From positions 1-42,937 of the forward strand of contig JAJQFS010000036.1 in NCBI GenBank assembly GCA_021200995.1: a stretch of 42,937 bases of DNA, written 5' to 3'. Origin of the DNA: Lachnospiraceae bacterium (GTDB lineage Bacteria > Bacillota > Clostridia > Lachnospirales > Lachnospiraceae). The notes below the pieces were generated by a model. It saw only the letters and a program-made list of their open reading frames with translations. It was not told the DNA's origin and made no database searches. Below, piece after piece: positions 9,097 through 17,060 of the stretch. The position numbers and the translations under genes were made by a program. Each line of letters starts with the position of its first letter. The first letter of the stretch is position 1.

Positions 9097-10482
9097 TCAT
9101 TTCTGAAGTGCTTTTTCGAACATGTCCAGCATTGCAGTAGTGATAATCTCATCATTGCGACCCTCCCGCACTTTGCCATAAGACTGAAACACCTTATGAC
9201 CAGTGGAGGCGTCGTCCAGTAAATAACCAACCCCAGGTTCACCAATGTGGGTTACAATCATGGTGTTCTTGTAAGGGGAAATTTCTTTGCACTTTACTCC
9301 GATTTCGTTATATAGTTCTGCCGCGATGCCCCATATTGCGATATCGCCCAGCAAAATCAACTGCGCCTTCATAGGTGCCTCTTCCTCACATGGAACCATA
9401 TCCACCAGATGCTTCTCTGGTTGAGGATCATCGGGTCCGATGTATCCGCCCCATTCCAGAAAATTGTCCAGTGCCAGTCGGTGGAACCGGAGGTCCACTC
9501 CATCAGGATATTTCTGGGTCGGAAAGTAAACCAACTCATCTTCGGTTGTAATCTTCATCATACTCTTGGCTGCATCAATGCTTTTAATTGTACGCAGAGC
9601 ATCCATGCCATGCTGCTGACCCAGCGCAACACCGTTTTGATATGCGGCACCGGGAACGCGCTCCTTCTGGCGCATGGTTCCGTCAGGATCATACAACTGC
9701 ACGACAGACATGGTGTAGGGATTCTGGTTCCCAGCTGCTCCGGATTGCCATAGAACAACGGCATCGCCACCATAGTACTGCTCAACCATCTTCGACGCGA
9801 TACCGGGAATACCACAGGTCAGCTTGTTCTTACCGTCCAGGTCCGGGGAACACATAGAAGAATTAGCATGCATTGCATAATTGAGAATCGCTGCGATTAA
9901 GTTTCCTTCATAGTCCACGAACTTGATTGCAGCCAGAGTTTTGTCGCTGCAGCCTTCCCAGTTGTTTCCCTGCATCCAATATCCATCGTCATATAGCTTG
10001 TCTCGATTGACATTGATAAAACTCTTTCCTTCACCGTAGCCATATTTAGCAGGCTTCATGTTAGCAAGTGCATCTGCGACTACTGCCATACTCTGAGCCA
10101 TGGCATACGCACTGACCTTTTCAACATTGCCCATGACAATATTGTGAGGATCCTCCATACCATTGCCGTCACTGGGATTCTCTTTGGTGCCCTTGCAGAA
10201 ATAACCCATATGGTTATGCGTACCAAACAGGAGCATACTGTCCTGTTCAAAGCCATAGGCTGCCTCAAATCGATCGCGTATCTCATCAGGGAAAGGCACG
10301 CCCGCCAGATCCCATCCACAAATCAGAAACTTTCTGTCCCCATTGTCGATGACAATCGCCTTAACCATAAGAGGCTCGTTTTCACGAACACCTTCATACA
10401 GCCCCCGCATGTCGGGGAGTGGTAACATGTCTGGTGTGGGCGTGATGTCCCTTTTAGCTGCGCCGACCATTATTGCTTTCAT
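9097..10482 (-). CDS. Neutral/alkaline ceramidase-like hydrolase, cytosolic
   Basis: A 461-residue protein resembling the N-terminal catalytic domain of neutral ceramidases (zinc amidases of the PF04734 type). It opens with VGAAKRDITP, as in that family. The putative zinc/active-site motifs are GTHNHMG, NYAMHANSSMCSPD and WQSGAAGNQNP, in the family order. The C-terminal immunoglobulin-like domain of true ceramidases is missing. There is no signal peptide, unlike secreted ceramidases. Many bacterial homologues are uncharacterised and may cleave other N-acyl compounds. ATG 10482 follows AAAGGAGC by 7-8 nt. It is the first gene of the importer operon, so I infer that it hydrolyses the imported substrate. 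The family call is moderately secure; the substrate is unknown. Confidence 0.65.
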   Translation of the reverse strand: MKAIMVGAAKRDITPTPDMLPLPDMRGLYEGVRENEPLMVKAIVIDNGDRKFLICGWDLAGVPFPDEIRDRFEAAYGFEQDSMLLFGTHNHMGYFCKGTKENPSDGNGMEDPHNIVMGNVEKVSAYAMAQSMAVVADALANMKPAKYGYGEGKSFINVNRDKLYDDGYWMQGNNWEGCSDKTLAAIKFVDYEGNLIAAILNYAMHANSSMCSPDLDGKNKLTCGIPGIASKMVEQYYGGDAVVLWQSGAAGNQNPYTMSVVQLYDPDGTMRQKERVPGAAYQNGVALGQQHGMDALRTIKSIDAAKSMMKITTEDELVYFPTQKYPDGVDLRFHRLALDNFLEWGGYIGPDDPQPEKHLVDMVPCEEEAPMKAQLILLGDIAIWGIAAELYNEIGVKCKEISPYKNTMIVTHIGEPGVGYLLDDASTGHKVFQSYGKVREGRNDEIITTAMLDMFEKALQK

Positions 10483-10527
10483 AATTATTGCTCCTTTCTT
10501 TTTGTGATGTGTGTTTTTCTGTTTCAC

Positions 10528-11029
10528 GCTAATGATTTACAAAGATAAAATAGCAAAAAATAACAAACGGCAATACTATAATTTTAATTTTTTTATTGTA
10601 TTTTTTTGTCATTTCTGACAGTCTTCTCTCCCCAAATAAACTCATTTTTATTCAAATTGCAAAGCGGTGTCGTTTGCGTTCAAAAGCTTTCATTGTGAAA
10701 ATTTAAATTTCTTTGTTTTTCATAAAAATCGTGTAAATCAGAGGGCTGTTGGTGTGTTCTGGAAACACGAGCGTTCGGTTTCTTAAGCTTTTCCGAAGCA
10801 AAAACTCCGGTTGCCTTTCGTTTATTTTTAGTATATAGTAATCATGAATCGAACAATATCCGAATGACTATCCGGTAGTTAAACACTTTAGAGAGGTTTG
10901 CACCTCTCTAAAGTGTTTAACTACCGGCGTTGTCGCGTTTGCACTCATGACGATGCAAATTTGGGACGATATATCCACAGTTTCCTTTCATCATTTATGC
11001 TATGATTTTCCTGAAATTGATTTTCGCTC
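10528..11029. other. A+T-rich intergenic region with a strong hairpin
   Basis: About 500 bp between the divergently transcribed importer operon and toxin-antitoxin pair. No convincing reading frame was seen. The operon promoter should lie here, but only a weak candidate is visible on the minus strand (TTGCCG with TATTTT 15 bp later, around 10560-10590). The conspicuous structure is the inverted repeat at 10872-10927. Confidence 0.5.
10872..10927. repeat. Near-perfect 26-bp inverted repeat with 4-nt loop
   Basis: Arms 10872-10897 and 10902-10927 are exact reverse complements, leaving the loop TTGC. Neither strand has a T run after the stem, so this is not a standard intrinsic terminator. It lies about 100 bp upstream of the toxin gene promoter. 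Confidence 0.85.
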
Positions 11030-11058
11030 TTGACTCGAGGGGATATTTCCCCTATATT
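11030..11058 (+). promoter_or_regulatory. Promoter and candidate operator of the toxin-antitoxin operon
   Basis: TTGACT at 11030-11035 and TATATT at 11053-11058 have a 17-bp spacer. The spacer contains the inverted repeat GGGGA-TATT-TCCCC (11039-11052). A dyad between -35 and -10 is a typical place for autorepression by an antitoxin dimer. Transcription would start near 11065, only about 13 nt before the toxin start codon. Confidence 0.75.
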
Positions 11059-11077
11059 GATGAAAGGAACATCTCAA

Positions 11078-11437
11078 ATGGAAGATTTTCAAATTGAATT
11101 CTATCGTACTGAACATGGAGATTGTCCCGTTGAAGATTTTCTCGATCAGCTTGATGATAAAATGCTGATCAAAGTGTTGAGAATAATCTCGCTTTTAAAG
11201 AATTTTGGAAATGACTTGCGTGAACCTTATTCAAAACATCCGAAAGATGGAATCTTCGAATTGCGCATCTCCCAGGGCTCCGATATCTCAAGAATACTAT
11301 ATTTTTATACCTCCGGGAAAATGATCGTTCTTACCAACGGATTTATCAAAAAGACGCCAAAAACACCGACAAAAGAAATTGAAAAGGCCAAACGCTGCCG
11401 CAAGGATTATGCAGAAAGGAAAAACGCTCATGGATGA
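11078..11437 (+). CDS. RelE/HigB-type toxin (phage-derived Gp49-like family)
   Basis: A 119-residue protein of the PF05973-type toxins, usually ribosome-dependent mRNA endonucleases. Supporting segments are IEFYRTEHGDCPVEDFLDQL at the N-terminus, the central pattern LREPYSKHPKDGIFELRI, and RILYFYTSGKMIVLTNGFIKKT with the closing helix of Lys/Arg. These match the family order: strand, helical pair, then beta sheet with basic catalytic residues. ATG 11078 has GAAAGGAAC upstream; earlier in-frame codons fall inside the promoter. The last 8 nt overlap the antitoxin gene. The toxin-first order is characteristic of HigBA-like pairs. Confidence 0.85.
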   Translation: MEDFQIEFYRTEHGDCPVEDFLDQLDDKMLIKVLRIISLLKNFGNDLREPYSKHPKDGIFELRISQGSDISRILYFYTSGKMIVLTNGFIKKTPKTPTKEIEKAKRCRKDYAERKNAHG

Positions 11438-11717
11438 TTTTACAAAATATCTCAATAAGAAACTGGAAAACCCAGATTTTAAAAAGGAATGGGATGCCTC
11501 TGAGCCGGAATATAACCTGATGGCAGCTCTTATTGAAGCGCGAAAAGCTCAGCACCTTACCCAGAAGCAGCTGGCAGATCGCACCGGCATTGACCAATCT
11601 GACATCAGCAAAATTGAAAAGGGAAATGCTAATCCAGCCCTGTCGACTTTAAAGCGTCTGGCCGATGGGCTGGATATGGTATTAAAACTGGAACTGGTTC
11701 CGAAGCGGCATTCTTGA
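11430..11717 (+). CDS. XRE-family antitoxin (HigA-like)
   Basis: A 95-residue protein with a Cro/CI-type helix-turn-helix: LIEARKAQHLTQKQLADRTG followed by the recognition helix IDQSDISKIEKGNANP and LSTLKRLADGL. The N-terminal ~35 residues (DDFTKYLNKKLENPDFKKEW) probably wrap the toxin. ATG 11430 lies behind AGAAAGGAAA and starts before the toxin stop, so translation is coupled. The protein is expected to neutralise the toxin and repress the operon at the dyad in 11039-11052. Confidence 0.88.
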   Translation: MDDFTKYLNKKLENPDFKKEWDASEPEYNLMAALIEARKAQHLTQKQLADRTGIDQSDISKIEKGNANPALSTLKRLADGLDMVLKLELVPKRHS

Positions 11718-11745
11718 AATATGGACATGTTCGCTGACGCGGACA

Positions 11746-13413
11746 TTACTCCACCTGAATCCCGGTGTACACCCCGTTCGTTTTCTCCTCCGCATAATAC
11801 GTGATCGTAACACGGTCTCCCACATCGAAAATCACCGCGTTCTGATCGTCCGCCGCGGAGACGGCATAATACACGTCGCCTCCCAGTTGAAAGTAGAAAA
11901 TCGTGTTGCCGTCCACGACCACCGTACGGATTTCCGTGATCTTACCCGTGACGGTATCAGTGCCGGTGATGTCCGTCTCCTCAATCGGGTTTAAGACCTT
12001 CACCCCATTCTCCACCAGCAGCGCCTCGTAATTCGCCTGGCACTCAGCCACCGAGCTGCCGGTCGCGGTGATCTGATAATCCTTCACATTGACCATCGCG
12101 TACATTTTGACCAACTGCGCGGAATCCTTCAGCGACATGAAATAAGTCGGCTCCTCTGAAATATTGAGCAGAATCGGGAATGTCGCCTCATACCCCAGGT
12201 GCTGCACCGCGCCCTCCGCGGAGGACATCGCGGAATACTCCGTCGCGCCGGAAATGCTGTAATAGCGCGCGTCCTTCGTCCGCTGGTTCACCAGAATGAA
12301 GCCCACGTTGGACTCGTCATTGCCCGCGGAGGTCACGCCCGTATAAAGGTAAACATCATCGTTCATCGCAATATAGTTATAGCCGTCCGAGGTCGTCGTC
12401 ACGCCCTTCTGCCCCAGCCAGGAATTGATCCAGCCGTTGATGAGCGTACCGTGATAATTGTACTGCGCCACCAGCTGATCCGCCGAGTAAACGCGGTCGA
12501 CCCAGGTCGGCACCTCCTCATAATAGGTGCTCTCACCAGTGATCGCGTTGACCAAAACCGCGCCCTTCGTATCCTCACCGCCGAAAAGGCCGATCGTATG
12601 CACCGTGCGCGAGCAGACCCACCAGGGCGTCCCGTCCTCATCGATCTCGAAATTCACGTCGCTGAACATCATGGTGGGGTAACGGAACCGAAGCAGGCGG
12701 TAAAGATTGCGTCCGAAATGCTCGCTGGTCGAATATTTCATTCCCTCGTCCAGCTTCACCAGATCAGCCTCCTGCGTCACCATATTGACGATAATGTAGC
12801 CCGGCAGACCATCCGCGCGGTTGTTGAACCATTTGATGATATTTCCATAGAGCAGAGGCGCCACACGCACCGGATTGTTCTGATAATTGATCTGCGAATA
12901 CTCGTAGTCCGACACCTCGAACTGCGAGACCAGGTTGCTGTCGGTGCTGCTTAAACTGCCGAGCGCGCGGCTGCCGAGCTGCACGCTGGAATCTTTATCC
13001 AGCATCGGGATCTTATCATAGGAAATCTCCGCGACCTCCTCAGTAAAGTCGCCGGTCTGCACATTCAACAGGTTATAATACGCTTCCGCGTGAAATATTT
13101 CAGACGAATAAACCGCGCCCACAACCGCCAGTAAGCAGAGCACACCAAGCAGAATCAACGGTACTTTGCAGCGCGCGAAAACCGTCCTGCCCATAAAAAT
13201 CACATTACCGCCGGCATGCATGTGCACGCCGGAAGCCAGCAGCGTGATAAAGATATAGAATACCAGCAATACAATCAGAAAGAACCAGAAATCCGGCGCT
13301 TTTGGATTGATTGCGGGCAGCATGAGATAAAAATAAATGCCTCCGAAGATGACTGTCAGGATCAGGCGCGCAAGCAGGCCCGAAAAGACTGTCGCTTTAT
13401 TGTTTTGTCTCAT
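11746..13413 (-). CDS. Membrane protein with large extracytoplasmic domain, unknown function
   Basis: A 555-residue protein. Three hydrophobic helices lie at about residues 10-33, 40-62 and 84-105. About 440 residues follow, probably outside the membrane. That part is rich in aromatic residues and beta-type patterns with recurring segments such as GYIIVNMVTQEADLV, GAVLVNAITGESTYYEEVP and GFILVNQRTKDARYYSISG. These three segments look like degenerate internal repeats reminiscent of PepSY-like folds. A final ~60-residue OB-like segment (VTGKITEIRTVVVDGNTIFYFQL) ends the protein. It overlaps the end of the upstream AAA ATPase gene by 17 nt and runs convergently into the antitoxin gene. I do not recognise a named family. 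Confidence 0.6.
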   Translation of the reverse strand: MRQNNKATVFSGLLARLILTVIFGGIYFYLMLPAINPKAPDFWFFLIVLLVFYIFITLLASGVHMHAGGNVIFMGRTVFARCKVPLILLGVLCLLAVVGAVYSSEIFHAEAYYNLLNVQTGDFTEEVAEISYDKIPMLDKDSSVQLGSRALGSLSSTDSNLVSQFEVSDYEYSQINYQNNPVRVAPLLYGNIIKWFNNRADGLPGYIIVNMVTQEADLVKLDEGMKYSTSEHFGRNLYRLLRFRYPTMMFSDVNFEIDEDGTPWWVCSRTVHTIGLFGGEDTKGAVLVNAITGESTYYEEVPTWVDRVYSADQLVAQYNYHGTLINGWINSWLGQKGVTTTSDGYNYIAMNDDVYLYTGVTSAGNDESNVGFILVNQRTKDARYYSISGATEYSAMSSAEGAVQHLGYEATFPILLNISEEPTYFMSLKDSAQLVKMYAMVNVKDYQITATGSSVAECQANYEALLVENGVKVLNPIEETDITGTDTVTGKITEIRTVVVDGNTIFYFQLGGDVYYAVSAADDQNAVIFDVGDRVTITYYAEEKTNGVYTGIQVE

Positions 13414-14779
13414 ATTCTTCCTCCCTTAATTTTGACAGATCTACCTGATAAATGTAACCCAGCGGCTCTGCTTCCCGCTGATAGAACATAACCATGTACC
13501 ACGGCAAATAATCTATGTCATTTTCCGCCTCAGCGTTTCCTTTGCAGAAAACAATTTTTTTTCCAAAAATCCAGTTTTCAATCTCAGACATATGATTTAA
13601 GGCCGGATGTTTTTTATAGTCGCTTCCGGATTTCACTTCAATCAAATCTGTCTTCATTCCATTTTGCACTACAAAATCCACTTCACCCATTTTTTTCGAT
13701 TCATAATAATGAAGAGAAAAGCCCCCGGATCTGATCGACTGTGCAAATACATTCTCCAGAATACTGCCCATATTCACTTCCATATCTCCATTCAGAAGCG
13801 CAAACTGAATATTGGTCATACACGCTGCGCAGAGCAGACCGGTATCATTCAAAAATAATCTGAATATATTTCTCTTTTCATTGATCTGAAGCGGGGCCTG
13901 CGGCTGAGCCACATTATAAGAAGGCAGCGCCACTCCGGCATCACTCAGCCATAAAAAAGAGTTCTCATATCGATTATATCTGCCATTTTCATCAATTTTA
14001 CTCAGAAAAAATCTTCTGTTTTTATCATTTAACTGTGAAGGAATGCTGTCAAAAATTGCCTGAATCTTAATTCTTTCGCTCCCTGTCGCATACTTCGCAA
14101 TGTCAAGTCGATATAATTCCAGGATATCCCTCTGTACCTGTACAACCCTTCCGATATCATGGCTGTCCACATATGTCTGAACTGCGGCAGGCATTCCGCC
14201 GACGACAACATGCGTATAAAAAAGCTTCAGCATTGTCGTGTGAATGGCATCAGGAACCGGCTCTTTTTTCATATAACACTGTCTCAGACGTGAGATTGTC
14301 GACTCCTGCACTCCGTTTGCATACGCATATTCCTCAAAGCTCATGGGATACATATAATAAATTTCTTCAAAACCAACCGGATACGAGCGTACCTCATGAT
14401 ATCGGACGCCCAGCATGGATCCTGACTCAATATAATCAAATCGTCCGTCTTCTACCAGAAATTTTATCGCAGACCGGGCATTCGGGCACTCCTGAATTTC
14501 GTCCAGAAAAACCAGCGTCTTTCCAGGCTCCATTTTCTGCATTTTAAAAGCGGTCAGATTTTCTATAATCGTGTCCGCATCCAGATTCCCTGCAAAAATC
14601 TTATATGCATCCGTGTCCATAACAAAATTGATTTCCACAAAATTCTCATAATGCTCACGTCCGAACTGTTCAATGATCGTTGTCTTGCCAATCTGTCTGG
14701 CGCCGATCACGCAAAGCGCTCTTTTTGGCTTTTCGTCTTTCCATGATTTCAGCTTTGTATAAATCTGTCGCTCAAGCAT
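13397..14779 (-). CDS. AAA ATPase with C-terminal DUF4143 (PD-(D/E)XK-like) domain
   Basis: A 460-residue protein. The N-terminal P-loop domain has Walker A GARQIGKTT (26-34) and Walker B LVFLDEIQE (near 88-96). The typical SGSMLG and SYPVGF...YPMSFEEYA segments follow. The C-terminal DUF4143 region ends with a nuclease-like pattern, GEVDFVVQNG...TDLIEVKSG, giving the D...ExK triad of PD-(D/E)XK folds. The family is common in gut Firmicutes and Bacteroidetes; its role is not settled, though some are suspected defence or mobile genes. ATG 14779 follows GGAGGTG by 9-10 nt. It overlaps the downstream membrane-protein gene by 17 nt. Confidence 0.85.
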   Translation of the reverse strand: MLERQIYTKLKSWKDEKPKRALCVIGARQIGKTTIIEQFGREHYENFVEINFVMDTDAYKIFAGNLDADTIIENLTAFKMQKMEPGKTLVFLDEIQECPNARSAIKFLVEDGRFDYIESGSMLGVRYHEVRSYPVGFEEIYYMYPMSFEEYAYANGVQESTISRLRQCYMKKEPVPDAIHTTMLKLFYTHVVVGGMPAAVQTYVDSHDIGRVVQVQRDILELYRLDIAKYATGSERIKIQAIFDSIPSQLNDKNRRFFLSKIDENGRYNRYENSFLWLSDAGVALPSYNVAQPQAPLQINEKRNIFRLFLNDTGLLCAACMTNIQFALLNGDMEVNMGSILENVFAQSIRSGGFSLHYYESKKMGEVDFVVQNGMKTDLIEVKSGSDYKKHPALNHMSEIENWIFGKKIVFCKGNAEAENDIDYLPWYMVMFYQREAEPLGYIYQVDLSKLREEEYETKQ

Positions 14780-14837
14780 TAGTCACAACACCTCCGATAC
14801 AAGCATTGTAACATTTTTCTGAAAATTATCAACGGTT

Positions 14838-14886
14838 TTTGCTACGTTTTTCTTTATTTTTGTGATGAGGTTTGCTACGTTTTTTC
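14838..14886. repeat. Pair of TTTGCTACGTTTTT direct repeats upstream of the AAA/DUF4143 gene
   Basis: TTTGCTACGTTTTT occurs at 14838-14851 and again at 14871-14884, 33 bp apart, about three helical turns. Both lie 60-110 bp upstream of the AAA/DUF4143 start and on the other side of the ABC-F gene. They may be operator half-sites; no binding protein is known. Confidence 0.55.
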
Positions 14887-15006
14887 AAAATTATAACACT
14901 TCACTTGTAGCAGTCAAGCAAAGTTTCTGTGGCATTCGCCGTCATTTCGTGGTAGGATAAACGAAGCAAAAACACAAAATCACTAAAAAAGGATACCCGA
15001 CTACCT

Positions 15007-16971
15007 ATGTTATTTCAGATCACCAACGGCACGGTCATGTTTTCCGACCATGTCATTTTACACGATATCAATTTTGAAATCCGCAACACGGAAAAAATCG
15101 CCGTTGTCGGCCGCAACGGCTGCGGCAAGACGACGCTGCTGAAACTGATTTCCGGCGAAGTGGAACTGGAGGAAATAAACGGCGTTCACTCGGCCATTTC
15201 TTCCACCGGCAATCCGCAGATCGGCTATCTGAAGCAGATCGCGTTCGAGGATTCCTCCATCTCCTTAGAGGACGAGATCCGCAAATCCTTCGCCTCGATG
15301 ATCCGGCGCAAAGAGGAGCTGGAGGCCCTGGCCGCTGAACTCGAGCACGACCATTCCGACGCAAAGGTCGCCCGCTACACGCAGCTGGAGGAAGCCTTCA
15401 AGGAGGACGGCGGCTACTATTTCGAGAAGGAATACGAGGTCATGGTCCGCAAATTCGGCTTTTCCGAGGAAGAACTGAAAAAACCTCTGTCAGATTTTTC
15501 AGGCGGCCAGCAGACAAAAATCGCGTTCATCAAGCTGCTGCTCTCGAAGCCGGATATCCTGCTGTTGGACGAACCGACCAACCACCTCGATATTACGACC
15601 ATTGAATGGCTGGAGGGATATCTGCGTTCTTACCCGAAGGCTGTCGTGCTGGTATCGCATGACCGGATGTTCCTGGACAATATCGCGGATGTCGTATATG
15701 AGATTGAGTATGGGACCGCGAAACGATATCCGGGCAACTATACGAACTTTGTCGCCCGCAAAAAAGAAAATTATGAAAAACAACTGAAGGATTACAACGC
15801 GCAGCAAAAGGAAATCGCGCGTCTCACGCGTATGGTGGAGCGCTTCAAGGGCAAGCCGACGAAGACCTCCATGGCACAGTCGAAGGAAAAAGCCATCGAG
15901 CACATGGAAAAGATCGAGTCGCCCGACAAAGCGGATCTGCGCACCTTTCACGCAAATTTCCAGCCGCTCACCCAGACAGGAAATGATGTGCTCTCCGTCT
16001 CAGAGCTGGCCATCGGCTACGATAAGCCGCTGTCCGTGATCTCACTGGAACTCAAGCGCGGCGAGAAGCTGGGCATCGTGGGCGGCAACGGCCTGGGCAA
16101 ATCGACCTTTTTAAAGACGTTAGTCGGGCAGTTGGATCCTCTTTCCGGCGGATATCGCTACGGCGTACACGCCCAGATCGGCTATTTCGACCAGCAGATG
16201 GCGATGTACCAGAGTGATAAAACAGTTCTCGACGATTACTGGGACGAATTCCCGACACTGACTGAAACAGAGGTGCGTAATTCGCTGGGCGCGTTCCTTT
16301 TCACCGGTGAGGATGTGTTTAAGGAAATCTCCATGCTTTCCGGCGGGGAGAAGGTAAGGCTTTCACTGTGCAAAATCTTCAAGCGCCGCCCGAATATTCT
16401 GATTCTGGACGAGCCGACAAACCACATGGACATCGTGGGAAAAGAGACGCTGGAAAACATGCTGGCGGAATATACCGGCACGGTGATCTTTGTATCGCAC
16501 GACCGGTATTTTGTGAAAAAAATCGCCACGCAGATTCTGGCCTTTGAAGACGGAAGCACACACCTGTACCGCTTCGGTTTTGATGAATATCAGGAGCATC
16601 TGGATTTATCGCTTACAGGTGCTGACGCGGATGATACATCAAATGCCCGCCGCGAGCCGCTTCTCGGCGGCGCCATCAGCACAAATGCCTCCCAGGGGAA
16701 GCGTCAGACCGGCGTCAAAGCTTACAACAATCCGGGCAAGGAGCGCTCGAAGCTGGAGCGCAAGGTACAGAAGACAGAGGAAGCGCTGGCGGAAAAGGAG
16801 GCACAGCTGGCCGCCTTAAAGGAAGAGCTTCTGCTGCCAGAATATGCCTCCAGCTATACGAAGCTGACGGAAATTCAGGCACGGATTGACGCGCTGGAGG
16901 CAGAGATTGCGGCGGACATGGAGGTATGGGAGGAGCTTTCCTCGCAGCTGGAGGAACTGCCGCAGGAGTGA
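15007..16971 (+). CDS. ABC-F family ATPase (ribosome-associated, translation or antibiotic-resistance factor)
   Basis: A 654-residue soluble protein with two ABC domains and no membrane segment. The first domain has GRNGCGKTT (35-43), FSGGQQTK and ILLLDEPTNHLD. The second has GGNGLGKST, LSGGEKVRLSL and ILILDEPTNHMD. The ~80-residue linker between them (VARKKENYEKQLKDYNAQQK...) is the P-site tRNA interaction motif region of ABC-F proteins. A C-terminal coiled coil of about 80 residues, rich in Lys and Glu, follows a low-complexity stretch. Family members bind the ribosomal E site and either protect it from antibiotics or resolve stalls. The subtype cannot be fixed by eye. The ribosome site AAAAGGA is rather far from ATG 15007, so the start is likely but not certain. 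Confidence 0.88.
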   Translation: MLFQITNGTVMFSDHVILHDINFEIRNTEKIAVVGRNGCGKTTLLKLISGEVELEEINGVHSAISSTGNPQIGYLKQIAFEDSSISLEDEIRKSFASMIRRKEELEALAAELEHDHSDAKVARYTQLEEAFKEDGGYYFEKEYEVMVRKFGFSEEELKKPLSDFSGGQQTKIAFIKLLLSKPDILLLDEPTNHLDITTIEWLEGYLRSYPKAVVLVSHDRMFLDNIADVVYEIEYGTAKRYPGNYTNFVARKKENYEKQLKDYNAQQKEIARLTRMVERFKGKPTKTSMAQSKEKAIEHMEKIESPDKADLRTFHANFQPLTQTGNDVLSVSELAIGYDKPLSVISLELKRGEKLGIVGGNGLGKSTFLKTLVGQLDPLSGGYRYGVHAQIGYFDQQMAMYQSDKTVLDDYWDEFPTLTETEVRNSLGAFLFTGEDVFKEISMLSGGEKVRLSLCKIFKRRPNILILDEPTNHMDIVGKETLENMLAEYTGTVIFVSHDRYFVKKIATQILAFEDGSTHLYRFGFDEYQEHLDLSLTGADADDTSNARREPLLGGAISTNASQGKRQTGVKAYNNPGKERSKLERKVQKTEEALAEKEAQLAALKEELLLPEYASSYTKLTEIQARIDALEAEIAADMEVWEELSSQLEELPQE

Positions 16972-17060
16972 GGCTGTCAGACGGCTGAGGTCAGGAAACG
17001 GTCATGCCTCATGTGAGTTTGAAAAAGGTCTGCAGCTTCTTACGAAGATTGCTCCCGTTT

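Noticed and set aside
11030-11077. Upstream extension of the toxin reading frame to TTG 11030
   Set aside because: The stretch holds the -35, operator dyad and -10; the ribosome site supports ATG 11078.
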